Positions 5,108 to 14,885 of a DNA stretch of 35,692 nt are shown here, one piece after another. A program made the translations under genes and the position numbers. Position 1 is the stretch's first letter. The number at the start of each line of letters is the position of its first letter. Source of the DNA: Bacillota bacterium (lineage in GTDB: Bacteria; Bacillota; Clostridia; Oscillospirales; Ruminococcaceae); contig JAEZYS010000019.1 in NCBI GenBank assembly GCA_023418925.1, positions 1-35,692 on the forward strand. Direction: 5' to 3'. Below the pieces are notes generated by a model. That model did no database searches, was not told the DNA's origin, and saw only the letters and a program-made list of their open reading frames with translations.

Positions 5108-5809
5108 CTACTTCTTGTAATAAGCACCATTCATAACATAATTGTTATCACCATCAGATTTACACCATTCTGAATTTGCAAGTGTTGAAAGCTCCATACC
5201 AAGGTGCTCAAAATCATTTTTGTATATTAAGCTAGGCTTAAAATTATCGTCATACTCAATATATGAAACAGCAGTATTGTCAGACCAGCCCATATCATTG
5301 ATTGCATATAATCCAAGTCCACTTGCATAACAAAGATAATTTCTTATTGCACAGCCGTGAGATACTATAACAATAGTTTTGCCTGCATTTGCCTTGACAA
5401 TTCTGTCAACGGCATTTTTCATTCTTTCATAAACCTGTACCATGCTCTCACCATTTGTTATCTTGAAATTCTGCATATCAGAAATCCATACGTCATATTC
5501 CTTAGAAAAACGAGCGGGAATATCCTTCCATGAAACACCTTCCCAGTCACCGCCGTCAATTTCGATAAGCTCTCTGTCTGTAACTATCTCATGGTTATGG
5601 TAATGGTTTACAGCATTTGCTGTTGCAACTGTCCTTTTCAAAGGGCTTGAATATAATCCATCAAATTCTATGTATTTGAATCTCTCTGCAAGACAATCAA
5701 GTTGTTTCCAACCCTTTTCACTAAGCTCGGCATCGGTATGTCCCTGAAATATTTCAAGGACATTCCCCATAGCCTCAGCATGCCTCACAAGGTATACTTT
5801 TGTTACCAA
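5108..5809 (-). CDS. Histidine phosphatase family protein
   Basis: 233 residues of the phosphoglycerate mutase-like superfamily. The phosphoacceptor motif is LVRHAEA with His10, a second catalytic histidine is in IVSHGCAIR, and YSSPLKRTVATA is the usual arginine segment. The start is TTG at 5809, set by GGAGGAG about nine bases upstream, and it overlaps the end of pyrD by seven bases. Translational coupling to the pyr operon is therefore likely. The substrate is unknown: mutase, sugar phosphatase or a nucleotide-pathway phosphatase are all possible, and operon position alone does not decide. Confidence 0.85.
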   Translation of the reverse strand: MVTKVYLVRHAEAMGNVLEIFQGHTDAELSEKGWKQLDCLAERFKYIEFDGLYSSPLKRTVATANAVNHYHNHEIVTDRELIEIDGGDWEGVSWKDIPARFSKEYDVWISDMQNFKITNGESMVQVYERMKNAVDRIVKANAGKTIVIVSHGCAIRNYLCYASGLGLYAINDMGWSDNTAVSYIEYDDNFKPSLIYKNDFEHLGMELSTLANSEWCKSDGDNNYVMNGAYYKK

Positions 5810-6717
5810 GGTTTAACTCCTCCTACAATATCGGAAATACTATTTAAATTGTTGTCATATACATACTTTTCAAGTCCGTCTATAATGGTTACAGGTGCCA
5901 TCGGATCAGAGAACAGCGCTGCACCAATCTGAACAGTCTGTGCACCTGCCATCATCATTTCAACAACATCCTGCCATGTTGAAATTCCACCCATACCGCA
6001 AACAGGAATTTTAACTGCATTTGCAACCTGCCATACCATTCTTACGGCAACAGGGAAAATCGCAGGGCCTGAAAGTCCTCCTACATTGTTATGAAGTACA
6101 GGACGGCGGGTTTTTATATCAATTCTCATTCCGAGCAAGGTGTTGATAAGTGACACAGCGTCAGCACCTTCTGCCTCAACTGCCTTTGCTATATCTGCTA
6201 TGTTAGTGACATTTGGTGAAAGCTTTACCATTACTGGCTTTTTTGTAGCCGCACGTACAACCTTTGTAATTCCTGCCGCACCCTCGCATGTTACACCGAA
6301 GGCTGCTCCGCCTGCCTTAACATTAGGGCAGGAGATATTTACCTCAATCATGTCTACATCTGTTGCGTCAAGCTTTTCGGCAACTTCACGGTATCCGTCG
6401 GCAGTTGAACCTGCCATATTAGCTATGATAACGGTATCCTTTGTTTTAAGGTAAGGTAGTTCATGGGCTATAAAATGGTCAGCACCAGGGTTTTGCAGAC
6501 CAACGCTGTTAAGCATACCAGATGGAGTTTCTGCAATTCTTGGAGGGAGATTTCCTGTGCGAAGCTTTTCTGTTGTGCCCTTTACAGATATACCACCAAG
6601 TATTGAAAGCGGATAGAAATTTTCATATTCCTTACCGTATCCGAAAGCACCTGAAGCAGGAATAATCGGATTCTTGAATTCAACACCCGCAAAATTCACT
6701 TTAAGCTTATCAGTCAT
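5803..6717 (-). CDS. pyrD: Dihydroorotate dehydrogenase, class 1B catalytic subunit
   Basis: 304-residue FMN enzyme oxidising dihydroorotate to orotate. Markers are NPIIPASGAFGYG, NISCPNVKAGG (active-site loop), VKLSPNV, SLINTLLGMRIDI, NNVGGLSGPAI and GMGGISTW. The start is placed at 6717 (MTDKLKVNF) because AGGAGG lies ten bases upstream inside pyrK. A longer frame to 6822 only shadows pyrK. The eight-base overlap with pyrK fits a PyrD-PyrK heterotetramer passing electrons to NAD+. Confidence 0.95.
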   Translation of the reverse strand: MTDKLKVNFAGVEFKNPIIPASGAFGYGKEYENFYPLSILGGISVKGTTEKLRTGNLPPRIAETPSGMLNSVGLQNPGADHFIAHELPYLKTKDTVIIANMAGSTADGYREVAEKLDATDVDMIEVNISCPNVKAGGAAFGVTCEGAAGITKVVRAATKKPVMVKLSPNVTNIADIAKAVEAEGADAVSLINTLLGMRIDIKTRRPVLHNNVGGLSGPAIFPVAVRMVWQVANAVKIPVCGMGGISTWQDVVEMMMAGAQTVQIGAALFSDPMAPVTIIDGLEKYVYDNNLNSISDIVGGVKPW

Positions 6718-7486
6718 CAAATAGAACCTCCTCACCATCAAATACAGGACCATCCTTGCAGACATGAGCATAATATTCCTCACCGTCACGAATTGTGCGA
6801 CATGCACATACAAGACATGCACCTATTCCGCAGCCCATTCTTTCCTCAAGTGAAACCTGACACTTAATTCCATTTTCCTTTGCAATTTCAATTACTTTTC
6901 TAAGCATCATATTCGGACCGCAGGCATAAATTATTTCTGGCTTGTTTGAAACAAGGTAATCTTTCAGCGCATCAGTTACAAAACCTTTTTTTCCTGCACT
7001 TCCATCATCAGTACATAAAACAGTATCTGCACCAGCATTTTTGAAGTCATCCTGTAAAATTGCTGCAGAGGAATTTCTGAAACCGCATATTACATGAGCC
7101 TTGCTTCCGTAATGCTTTGCAACTTCAAGCATTGGAGGTGTTCCTATTCCTCCGCCGATTATTACAGCAGACTTATATCCATCCACATCAAATCCACGCC
7201 CACCGAGTGGTGCAACAATATCAATGAGGCTGTTTTCAGCAAGCTGTGCAAGCTCCTTTGTGCCGTTTCCCCTTACCTCAAAAACAATTCTTAGAGTTCC
7301 CTTTTCCTTGTTTATTTCACAGATTGAGATAGGACGTCTGAGCATAAAGCCATCAGCTTTTATATTTACAAACTGCCCAGGCAGTGCAATTGACGCAATA
7401 TCAGGACAGAGTATTGTCATGTCGTATATTTCTTTTGCAAGGGCAGTTTTAGACACTATAAGATATTTACCCTGTGTAAATTTCAT
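6710..7486 (-). CDS. pyrK: Dihydroorotate dehydrogenase electron-transfer subunit
   Basis: 258 residues. There is an FAD-binding ferredoxin-reductase domain with the flavin motif MLRRPISI, then a nucleotide-binding domain with IIGGGIGTPPM and IYACGPNMM. A C-terminal [2Fe-2S] cysteine cluster reads MGCGIGACLVCAC followed by HVCKDGP. It carries electrons from PyrD FMN to NAD+. AGAAAGGA precedes the start. It is separated from carB by 141 bases containing a large potential fold, unlike the tight spacing elsewhere in the operon. Confidence 0.95.
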   Translation of the reverse strand: MKFTQGKYLIVSKTALAKEIYDMTILCPDIASIALPGQFVNIKADGFMLRRPISICEINKEKGTLRIVFEVRGNGTKELAQLAENSLIDIVAPLGGRGFDVDGYKSAVIIGGGIGTPPMLEVAKHYGSKAHVICGFRNSSAAILQDDFKNAGADTVLCTDDGSAGKKGFVTDALKDYLVSNKPEIIYACGPNMMLRKVIEIAKENGIKCQVSLEERMGCGIGACLVCACRTIRDGEEYYAHVCKDGPVFDGEEVLFDD

Positions 7487-7514
7487 ATATATTATTCCTT
7501 TCTGTTAAAATTGC

Positions 7515-7622
7515 AAAAAGGGCCGCTATAATACTAAACACCATCAGAACCATGCTTTTTCGTGGTTTTTATGGTGTTTATTATACGGGAAGATTTTTCC
7601 CGATTTTAAAGCGTCCCTTTTT
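7515..7622 (-). promoter_or_regulatory. Intercistronic three-way-junction fold between carB and pyrK
   Basis: In the transcript AAAAAGGGACGCT (7622-7610) pairs with AGCGGCCCTTTTT (7527-7515), with one mismatch. It encloses a CGGGAA/TTCCCG hairpin and an AACACCAT/ATGGTGTT hairpin. The outer stem ends in a U-run, as in a terminator. It may damp or control transcription into pyrKD, or be a processing site. No known riboswitch is recognised. Confidence 0.45.
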
Positions 7623-7627
7623 ACTGA

Positions 7628-10600
7628 TTAAATTTTTGTTATATCGATCATTTCCATGTCGTCAATATCCTTACCCATTGCAAGAATATCAGCAACTGCA
7701 TTTGCAGTATCTATTGCGGTCAGGCAACAAATTGAACGTTCAACTGTCTTTCTTCGTATTTTAACGCTATCAAATGCAGGTATACGTCCCTTTGCAGAGG
7801 TTGAAATAACATAGTCGATTGTTCCGTTGTCAAGCAATGTCATAACATTAGGCTTTTCTTCTGAAACCCTTCTTACAACATTCGTTGCAATCATGTTCTT
7901 GTTAAGAACTGAAGCTGTTCCGCTTGTTGCATATAAGTCAAATCCGAGCTTTTCAAACTTTTCAGCAACATAGAGGATTTCCTGCTTGTCAGTATCTCTT
8001 ACAGTAAGGAGAACTCCACCGCTCTTCTTCATGTTGTAACCAGCCGCAACAAGTCCCTTGAACAATGCATCTTCAAATGTCTTTGCTATGCCAAGACATT
8101 CACCTGTTGACTTCATCTCAGGGCCGAGTGCTGTATCAACATCATGGAGCTTTTCAAAGCTGAATACAGGAACCTTTACAGCAATATAATCTGCTTCCTT
8201 ATAAAGTCCGCTCTGATAGCCCTGTTCCTTAAGGCTTTCACCAAGCATTATCTTTGTTGCAATATCTACCATCGGAACGCCTGTTACCTTTGAGATATAT
8301 GGAACAGTTCTTGAAGAACGTGGGTTTACTTCGATAACATAAACTTCATTGTTATAAACAACATACTGGATGTTTACCAATCCGATAACCTTCAATTCCA
8401 TTGAAAGACGTCTTGTATATTCAATGATTGTTTCTCTGATTTTCTTTGTAAGAGTAAGTGCAGGATATACTGAAATCGAGTCACCTGAGTGAACGCCTGC
8501 ACGTTCAATATGCTCCATAATACCAGGAATTACATAGTCAGTACCATCACATATAGCGTCAACTTCAACTTCCTTACCCATCATATACTTATCTATGAGA
8601 ACAGGGTTTTCAAGTCCGCCTCTTGAGATAATTTCCATGTATTCAATAATATCCTGATCTGAATGTGCAATGATCATATTCTGACCACCGAGAACATATG
8701 ACGGACGCATAAGAACAGGGTAACCAAGGTCATTTGCAGCCTTGAGTGCTTCATCTTCATTAATAACAGTATGACCTGCTGGACGAGGAATCTTACACTT
8801 GTTAAGGAGTTCATCAAAACGCTCTCTGTCTTCTGCGGCATCAATGCTGTCAGCAGATGTTCCGAGAATATTTACACCCATATCTGAAAGGTGCTTTGTA
8901 AGCTTGATAGCTGTCTGACCACCGAACTGAACTACAACGCCGTAAGGCTTTTCAGTTTCAATGATTGCTTCAACATCTTCCTTAGTAAGCGGATCAAAGT
9001 AAAGTCTGTCACCTGTATCAAAGTCAGTTGAAACTGTTTCAGGATTGTTGTTGCAGATAACAGCTTCATAACCCAGCTCCTTGAGTGCCCATACGCAGTG
9101 TACTGAACAGTAGTCAAATTCAATACCCTGACCGATTCTGATAGGACCTGAACCGAAAACGATAACCTTTTTCTTGCCTTTGTCAGTTCTCTTTATGAAC
9201 TGCTCTGCTTCATTTTCTTTATCAAAGGTTGAATAGAAGTAAGGAGTTTCAGCCTTGAACTCTCCTGCGCAAGTATCAACCATCTTGAATACAGCTCTTG
9301 TTCTCTTAGGACACTTCTGACCGCTTATGCGCTCAATAGTGCTGTCAAGATAACCATACTTCTTTGCAATATCATATTTATCTTCTGTAAGAGTACCTTC
9401 AGCAAGATATTTTTCAAGGTTTACAAGATTGAGGAACTTTGAAAGGAACCAGTTGTCAATCTTTGTGATTTCATGGATTTCTTCAACTGTAACACCTCTC
9501 TTGAGTGCTTCAAATACAGCAAATGAACGTTCATCATCAACAACATATAGGAGATCTCTGATTTCCTGATCTGACTTCGTAGCAAGCTTTTTGAGGTTCA
9601 TTGTATCAAGTCCGAGTTCAATTGAACGGACAGCCTTCATCATAGCCTGCTCAAATGATGTACCGATAGCCATGACCTCGCCTGTTGCCTTCATCTGTGT
9701 ACCAAGAGTTCTCTTTGCATAAACAAATTTATCAAACGCCCACTTAGGGAATTTAACAACAACATAGTCAATTGTAGGTTCAAAACAAGCATAAGTCTTG
9801 CCTGTAACTGCATTGATGATTTCATCAAGGCTGTAACCGATAGCAATTCTTGTTGCAACCTTTGCAATAGGATAACCTGTTGCCTTTGACGCAAGAGCCG
9901 ATGAACGTGATACTCTAGGGTTTACTTCAATAACTGCATATTCAAATGATGTCGGATGAAGAGCAAACTGACAGTTACATCCGCCTTCAACTTTAAGCTC
10001 TGAAATGATGTTGAGGGCTGCGGTTCTTAGCATTTGATATTCTTTATCCGAAAGAGTAACAGCAGGAGCAATAACGATACTGTCACCTGTGTGAACTCCA
10101 ACCGGGTCAAAGTTTTCCATTGAGCAGACAGTAATTACATTTCCCTTGCTGTCTCTGATAACTTCAAACTCGATTTCCTTCCAACCGCTTATACACTTCT
10201 CAACAAGAATCTGCGTGATAGGTGAAAGTCTTAATCCGTTTGTAGCAATATCAATGAGTTCTTCTTCACTGTATGCAATACCGCCGCCTGTACCTCCTAG
10301 AGTAAAAGCAGGACGTACAATAACAGGATATCCAATTTCATTCTTACAGAAATCAACTGCATCCTCAACTGTTTCAACAACCTTTGACGGAATACATGGT
10401 TCACCGATTTTTTCCATTGTATCCTTAAAAGCCTGTCTGTCCTCTGCCTTATGAATAGTTTCCGGATTTGCACCAAGAAGCTTTACATTATGTGAGTCAA
10501 GGAAGCCTTCTTCAGCTAACTGCATTGAAAGTGTAAGTCCTGTCTGACCGCCGAGAGTTGAAAGGATTGAGTCAGGCTTTTCAATTTCAATAATCTTCTT

Positions 10601-10822
10601 TACAACATCAAGTGTAAGAGGTTCAATATAAACTTTATCAGCCATAGCCTTATCTGTCATGATTGTAGCTGGGTTTGAGTTGATAAGAACAACTTCAAGT
10701 CCCTCCTGCTTCAAAGCACGGCAAGCCTGTGTACCTGCATAGTCAAACTCTGCAGCCTGACCGATAATAATAGGACCAGAGCCTATAACGAGGACTTTCT
10801 TAATATCTGAACGTAATGGCAT
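7628..10822 (-). CDS. carB: Carbamoyl-phosphate synthase, large subunit
   Basis: 1064 residues, full length. Two homologous ATP-grasp halves are each introduced by the same motif (VLVIGSGPIIIGQAAEFDYAG and VIVFGSGPIRIGQGIEFDYC). An oligomerisation region lies between them, and a C-terminal MGS-type domain of about 130 residues would bind the allosteric effector. It makes carbamoyl phosphate from ammonia released by CarA, bicarbonate and two ATP. The start at 10822 lies one base after the carA stop, and the GGAGG Shine-Dalgarno lies inside the carA end. Location in the pyr operon points to pyrimidine rather than arginine supply. Confidence 0.97.
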   Translation of the reverse strand: MPLRSDIKKVLVIGSGPIIIGQAAEFDYAGTQACRALKQEGLEVVLINSNPATIMTDKAMADKVYIEPLTLDVVKKIIEIEKPDSILSTLGGQTGLTLSMQLAEEGFLDSHNVKLLGANPETIHKAEDRQAFKDTMEKIGEPCIPSKVVETVEDAVDFCKNEIGYPVIVRPAFTLGGTGGGIAYSEEELIDIATNGLRLSPITQILVEKCISGWKEIEFEVIRDSKGNVITVCSMENFDPVGVHTGDSIVIAPAVTLSDKEYQMLRTAALNIISELKVEGGCNCQFALHPTSFEYAVIEVNPRVSRSSALASKATGYPIAKVATRIAIGYSLDEIINAVTGKTYACFEPTIDYVVVKFPKWAFDKFVYAKRTLGTQMKATGEVMAIGTSFEQAMMKAVRSIELGLDTMNLKKLATKSDQEIRDLLYVVDDERSFAVFEALKRGVTVEEIHEITKIDNWFLSKFLNLVNLEKYLAEGTLTEDKYDIAKKYGYLDSTIERISGQKCPKRTRAVFKMVDTCAGEFKAETPYFYSTFDKENEAEQFIKRTDKGKKKVIVFGSGPIRIGQGIEFDYCSVHCVWALKELGYEAVICNNNPETVSTDFDTGDRLYFDPLTKEDVEAIIETEKPYGVVVQFGGQTAIKLTKHLSDMGVNILGTSADSIDAAEDRERFDELLNKCKIPRPAGHTVINEDEALKAANDLGYPVLMRPSYVLGGQNMIIAHSDQDIIEYMEIISRGGLENPVLIDKYMMGKEVEVDAICDGTDYVIPGIMEHIERAGVHSGDSISVYPALTLTKKIRETIIEYTRRLSMELKVIGLVNIQYVVYNNEVYVIEVNPRSSRTVPYISKVTGVPMVDIATKIMLGESLKEQGYQSGLYKEADYIAVKVPVFSFEKLHDVDTALGPEMKSTGECLGIAKTFEDALFKGLVAAGYNMKKSGGVLLTVRDTDKQEILYVAEKFEKLGFDLYATSGTASVLNKNMIATNVVRRVSEEKPNVMTLLDNGTIDYVISTSAKGRIPAFDSVKIRRKTVERSICCLTAIDTANAVADILAMGKDIDDMEMIDITKI

Positions 10823-10823
10823 A

Positions 10824-11936
10824 TTATTTGTCCTCCTTTTCTTTTTTAATCATTGCAATAAATTCATCAAACAAATATGCTGTATCCTGTGGACCACCGC
10901 AAGCTTCCGGATGGAACTGAACAGTAAAGCAAGGGAAGTTCTTGTATCTTATGCCCTCACAAGTCTGGTCATTTGAATTCTTATGTGAAACCTCGCCGAC
11001 AGAGCTGTCAATACTGCTGCTAATTACAGCGTAACCATGGTTTTGTGAAGTAACGAAAGTCATATTATGAGCGATATCATCGACAGGCTGGTTTTCACCC
11101 CTGTGACCATATTTAAGCTTTTCAGTCTTTGCACCGTTTGCAAGAGCCATAAGCTGATGTCCGATACAGATACCAAAAGTAGGTATTTTAAGCTCCTTGA
11201 TCTTTTTTAGATTTTCAATGATTTCAACATTCTCAGCCGGATCTCCAGGTCCGTTTGAAAGCATAATTCCATCAGGGTTTATTTTCTTGATTTCTTCTAC
11301 AGTTGTATCAGCAGGAACAACTGTAACGTTACAGCCTCTCTTTATTAGCTCACGTCTTATATTGAACTTGTATCCGTAGTCAAAAAGAACAACATCATAA
11401 AGTGGATTTTCTGACTTGAATTCCTGCTTCTTGTCAACAGTTACAGACTTTACTGCATCCTTGATTCTGAAAGCATTTATCTCCTTTAAAAGTTCATCTT
11501 TTTTCTCATAGACATTTTCAGTAGTAATTACGCCGTTCATAACACCATGTTCTCTGATAATTCTTGTAAGGCATCTTGTATCAATTGAGTGGATACCTAC
11601 TATATTGTGTTTCTTGAGGAATCCGTCAATGTCCCCTTCGCTTCTGAAGTTTGAAGGAGTATTGCACCATTCTCTGACGATATATCCGCTTACTACGGAT
11701 GTATCTGATTCATAGTCGTTACTGTTTACACCGTAATTACCTATAAGTGGGAAAGTCTGAGTTACAATATGACCGTAGTAGCTAGGGTCTGTCAATGTTT
11801 CAACGTATCCTGTCATACCCGTTGAAAAGACAATTTCACCGATTGATGTTCCCTTTGCCCCAAAGGAATAGCCTTCAAAAACTGTTCCGTCTGCAAGCAT
11901 AACATATGCTTTGTCGCCAATGTTAAATAAAGACAT
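10824..11936 (-). CDS. carA: Carbamoyl-phosphate synthase, small (glutaminase) subunit
   Basis: 370 residues. The N-terminal CarA domain contains DGTVFEGYSFG and TGMTGYVETLTDPSY. A class I glutamine amidotransferase domain follows, with IMLSNGPGDP, the nucleophile cysteine in FGICIGHQ and the His-Glu pair in FHPEACGGP. It releases ammonia from glutamine and channels it to CarB. CAGGAGG precedes the start by nine bases. There are 40 bases between pyrF and carA, and one base to carB. Confidence 0.96.
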   Translation of the reverse strand: MSLFNIGDKAYVMLADGTVFEGYSFGAKGTSIGEIVFSTGMTGYVETLTDPSYYGHIVTQTFPLIGNYGVNSNDYESDTSVVSGYIVREWCNTPSNFRSEGDIDGFLKKHNIVGIHSIDTRCLTRIIREHGVMNGVITTENVYEKKDELLKEINAFRIKDAVKSVTVDKKQEFKSENPLYDVVLFDYGYKFNIRRELIKRGCNVTVVPADTTVEEIKKINPDGIMLSNGPGDPAENVEIIENLKKIKELKIPTFGICIGHQLMALANGAKTEKLKYGHRGENQPVDDIAHNMTFVTSQNHGYAVISSSIDSSVGEVSHKNSNDQTCEGIRYKNFPCFTVQFHPEACGGPQDTAYLFDEFIAMIKKEKEDK

Positions 11937-11976
11937 CTGGTTACCTCCTGTTATTTTATATGTTGGAATATTATTA

Positions 11977-12912
11977 TCACGCTTTGATTACAGGTATATG
12001 CGAAGTTATATCCTCTTTCATTCTGATAACTTCCCTGCGTGCTGCTGCTGCAAATTCCTTTTCGTCACAACCTTCTTTCTGATATGCACACATAACGGCT
12101 CTTGAAGAGTTTACTATAGCACCAAGACCGTTTTTGTCAAATCCCTTTGCAACGCCTTCTGCACCACCGCCCTGCGCACCATAGCCAGGTACGAGGAAGA
12201 ATGTGTGCGGAAGCTTTAATCTCATTTCAGCAAGCTGTTCAGGATAAGTTGCTCCTACAACAGCACCTACAGCTGAGTAACCATATTTGCCTATGCTGTC
12301 TGCTCCCCACTGTTCACACATCTCGCCCATTGCATTGTAAACTGTACTGCCTTCCTGCATTAGCTTGTCCTGTAATTCTCCTGAAGACTTATTTGAAGTC
12401 TTTACAAGAACAAAGATACCTTTATCATCGCTTTTACAGATATCTGTCAGTGGTGCAATACCATCTGTTCCGAGATATCCATTGACCGTAAGAGCATCAG
12501 CACTGAAAGCCTCTTCTTCTATACCATCAGCAAGAACTGTCTTACCGAGGTAAGCAGTTGAATAAGCCTGCATTGTCGCGCCGATATCGTTTCTCTTTCC
12601 GTCAACGATAACAAACATACCTTTTTCTTTTGCATATTGAATTGTATCATACAAAGCCTTTACACCATAAAAGCCGTACATTTCATAGTAAGCTGACTGC
12701 GGTTTCACAGCTGGGACAACATCACATACAGCATCAATAAGTCCCTTGTTGAATTCCAATATAGCTGCAGCTGCCGCCTGCAATGTTTTTCCGTACTGTG
12801 AAAAATACTTTTCCTTAATATAAGACGGAACAAAATCCATCTTTGGATCAAGTCCCACAACCGTAGGATTCTGTGTTTCAATAATTTTTTCAATCATTCT
12901 GTCAAATGACAT
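11977..12912 (-). CDS. pyrF: Orotidine-5'-phosphate decarboxylase
   Basis: 311 residues, the longer type 2 form. The catalytic Lys-Asp segment is VDGKRNDIGATM, with PGYGAQGGG and NSSRAVM near the C-terminus. It converts OMP to UMP. The start is ATG 12912 (MSFDRM), ten bases after AAGGAG; a GTG at 12921 lies too close to the Shine-Dalgarno. It is the fourth step of the operon in order, 14 bases after pyrC. Confidence 0.94.
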   Translation of the reverse strand: MSFDRMIEKIIETQNPTVVGLDPKMDFVPSYIKEKYFSQYGKTLQAAAAAILEFNKGLIDAVCDVVPAVKPQSAYYEMYGFYGVKALYDTIQYAKEKGMFVIVDGKRNDIGATMQAYSTAYLGKTVLADGIEEEAFSADALTVNGYLGTDGIAPLTDICKSDDKGIFVLVKTSNKSSGELQDKLMQEGSTVYNAMGEMCEQWGADSIGKYGYSAVGAVVGATYPEQLAEMRLKLPHTFFLVPGYGAQGGGAEGVAKGFDKNGLGAIVNSSRAVMCAYQKEGCDEKEFAAAARREVIRMKEDITSHIPVIKA

Positions 12913-12926
12913 CTGCAGCACACTCC

Positions 12927-14186
12927 TTAATTTAATTCGTATTTTATTTCACCATCAGATAAGGTCATTACAACCTTCCCTCTGAATTTCTCACCCTTGA
13001 AAACAGTGTTATGTGATTTTGAATGAAACTTTTCAGGATCAACTGTCCATTCCATATCTGTATCTATAACCGCAAGATTTGCTCTCTGTCCTTTTTCAAT
13101 CTTTACTGCATCAATTCCAAGAAGCTTTCTTGGATTATATGACATAAGCTCAACTATCTTGTTAAGGCTTATTTTGCCTGTGTGGTAAAGCGATGTCAGA
13201 GTTGCAGCCAGTGATGTTTCAAGTCCGACAACACCATTCGGAGCTTTAAGAAAATCTGATTTTTCTTCCTTTGCGTGAGGTGCATGGTCAGTAACAATGC
13301 AATCAACTGTTCCATCTGCAACTGCCTGCATTACTGCAAGTCTGTCTTCCTCAGTTCTAAGCGGAGGATTCATTCTGTAATCAGCATCCTTGGCAAGTAA
13401 CTTCTCTTCTGTAAGCATAAAGTAATGCGGGCATGTTTCGCAGGTTACCTTAATCCCTCTTGCCTTAGCATCCTTTATAATTTCCATGCTTCCTTTTGTG
13501 GATACATGGCATATATGAACTCTTGCGTCACAAGACATTGCAAGAGCAATTTCCCTTGCTGTTATGCTGTCCTCCGAAGCCCTGTCCATTCCCTTGACAC
13601 CAAGCTTTTCGGAAACAACACCCTTGTTTATTATTCCGCCGTTTATAATGTCAAGATCCTCACAATGAGAAACAATCAACATTCCTGTTTTGTTTGATTC
13701 TTCGAGAGCTTTTCTCATAAGCTCTGCATTTGCAACAGGTCTGCCGTCATCTGAAAGAAGCTTTACACCAAGTGAAGTATGGTCATATAACTCTCCGCCC
13801 TTCATGCCACTTGTAATGCAGCCTGCAGGATAAACATCAACACCTGTACCTTTTGCCTTATCAACGATATACTTTACGATTTCCGGAGTATCAATTGCAG
13901 GATTTGTATTCGGCATACATGCTACCCCTGTAACTCCGCCTGCAAGTGCTGCTGCACATCCGGTAAGAATATCCTCTTTGTGTGTCTGCCCCGGATCTCT
14001 GAAATGAACATGCATATCAAGAAGTGACGGGATAACTGTAAGTTTTGTTCCATCAATAATTCTGTCAGCGTTTTCGGTTATATTTTCTGAAATATCAGCA
14101 ATAACTCCATCTTTTATCATAACGTCACATCTTGTGTCCATTTTGGTATCAACTGCCCTGATATTCTTAAATAAAATACTTTTCAA
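12927..14186 (-). CDS. pyrC: Dihydroorotase
   Basis: 419-residue class I dihydroorotase, closing carbamoyl aspartate into dihydroorotate. The metal motif is MHVHFRDPGQTHKEDI, later metal ligands lie in SHCEDL and HICHVSTKGS, and the catalytic Asp is in IVTDHAPHAKEEK. The start is the TTG at 14186 (MKSILFKNI), seven bases after AGGAG. The Shine-Dalgarno overlaps the stop codon of pyrR, and a longer frame from 14207 would overlap pyrR. Confidence 0.94.
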   Translation of the reverse strand: MKSILFKNIRAVDTKMDTRCDVMIKDGVIADISENITENADRIIDGTKLTVIPSLLDMHVHFRDPGQTHKEDILTGCAAALAGGVTGVACMPNTNPAIDTPEIVKYIVDKAKGTGVDVYPAGCITSGMKGGELYDHTSLGVKLLSDDGRPVANAELMRKALEESNKTGMLIVSHCEDLDIINGGIINKGVVSEKLGVKGMDRASEDSITAREIALAMSCDARVHICHVSTKGSMEIIKDAKARGIKVTCETCPHYFMLTEEKLLAKDADYRMNPPLRTEEDRLAVMQAVADGTVDCIVTDHAPHAKEEKSDFLKAPNGVVGLETSLAATLTSLYHTGKISLNKIVELMSYNPRKLLGIDAVKIEKGQRANLAVIDTDMEWTVDPEKFHSKSHNTVFKGEKFRGKVVMTLSDGEIKYELN

Positions 14187-14196
14187 TGAAAATCTC

Positions 14197-14721
14197 CTAT
14201 TCAACAATAATTACCTGCTCAATGCTGTCAGCCTCTGCCATCATTACCTTGACTGCTTCTTCCCTTGATGTCGGGACATTTTTGCCGACATAATCAGCTC
14301 TCATCGGAAGTTCCCTGTGCCCTCTGTCAACAAGAACAGCAAGCTGAATACTCTGTGGTCTTCCCCTGCTCATTACAGCGTCTATAGCCGCTCTGCTGCT
14401 TCTTCCCGTATAAATTACATCATCAACAAGAATAACCTTTTTATCCTTGACTGAAAACTGAATATTTGTGTTATCACTTCCGGGTATATGTTTTTCATCA
14501 TCTCTGTAAGATGTTATGTCAAGCGTACCAACTTCAGGATGTCTTCCCTCAAGTTCATTAAGTTTATCAGCAATTCGGTTTGCAATATGCACCCCACCTG
14601 ACATGATTCCGATGATACAGATGTCGTCAATGCCTTTATTGCGTTCTACAATTTCGTAAGAGATTCTGGCAATTGCTCTTTTTATAGCATTTTCGTCCAT
14701 TATAACAGCCTTTTGAACCAC
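14197..14721 (-). CDS. pyrR: PyrR: pyr operon attenuator and uracil phosphoribosyltransferase
   Basis: 174 residues. The PRPP-binding loop VILVDDVIYTGRSSRAA and the early motif MSGGVHIA mark the PyrR family. PyrR binds the nascent pyr leader when UMP or UTP is high and favours termination, and it has weak uracil phosphoribosyltransferase activity. The start is GTG at 14721, about eight bases after AGAGG. It is the first gene of the operon, directly after its own attenuator, so it is autoregulated. Confidence 0.95.
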   Translation of the reverse strand: MVQKAVIMDENAIKRAIARISYEIVERNKGIDDICIIGIMSGGVHIANRIADKLNELEGRHPEVGTLDITSYRDDEKHIPGSDNTNIQFSVKDKKVILVDDVIYTGRSSRAAIDAVMSRGRPQSIQLAVLVDRGHRELPMRADYVGKNVPTSREEAVKVMMAEADSIEQVIIVE

Positions 14722-14742
14722 ATCATCACCTCTTTAAGATAT

Positions 14743-14776
14743 AAAAAAACCTGTCAGCCGTTTTCGACAGACAGGT
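14743..14776 (-). terminator. PyrR-controlled attenuator of the pyr operon
   Basis: On the minus strand ACCTGTC and GACAGGT pair, with an inner GTCG/CGGC stem and an AAAA-containing loop, followed by seven Us. It lies between the PyrR-binding segment and pyrR, the standard place for attenuation. Confidence 0.85.
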
Positions 14777-14842
14777 AGTAATTTTATAGTTATATACTTA
14801 TAGCTATATACGGCATAAACCGCTTACTTTGACTGCCTTGTC

Positions 14843-14856
14843 AATCTCACGGGATT
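14843..14856 (-). promoter_or_regulatory. PyrR-binding (anti-antiterminator) site
   Basis: The transcript reads AATCCCGTGAGATT, one mismatch from the family pattern ARUCCNGNGAGGYU, followed by GACAAGG. It lies about 25-35 bases after the predicted start and upstream of the terminator. UMP-bound PyrR here would block the antiterminator and shut the operon. Confidence 0.8.
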
Positions 14857-14885
14857 AACTTAAAGGTTGTCTTTGCATTGAAGTA

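Noticed and set aside
5803..6822. 339-residue version of PyrD
   Set aside because: The extra N-terminus shadows pyrK in another frame. AGGAGG and the family N-terminus place the start at 6717.
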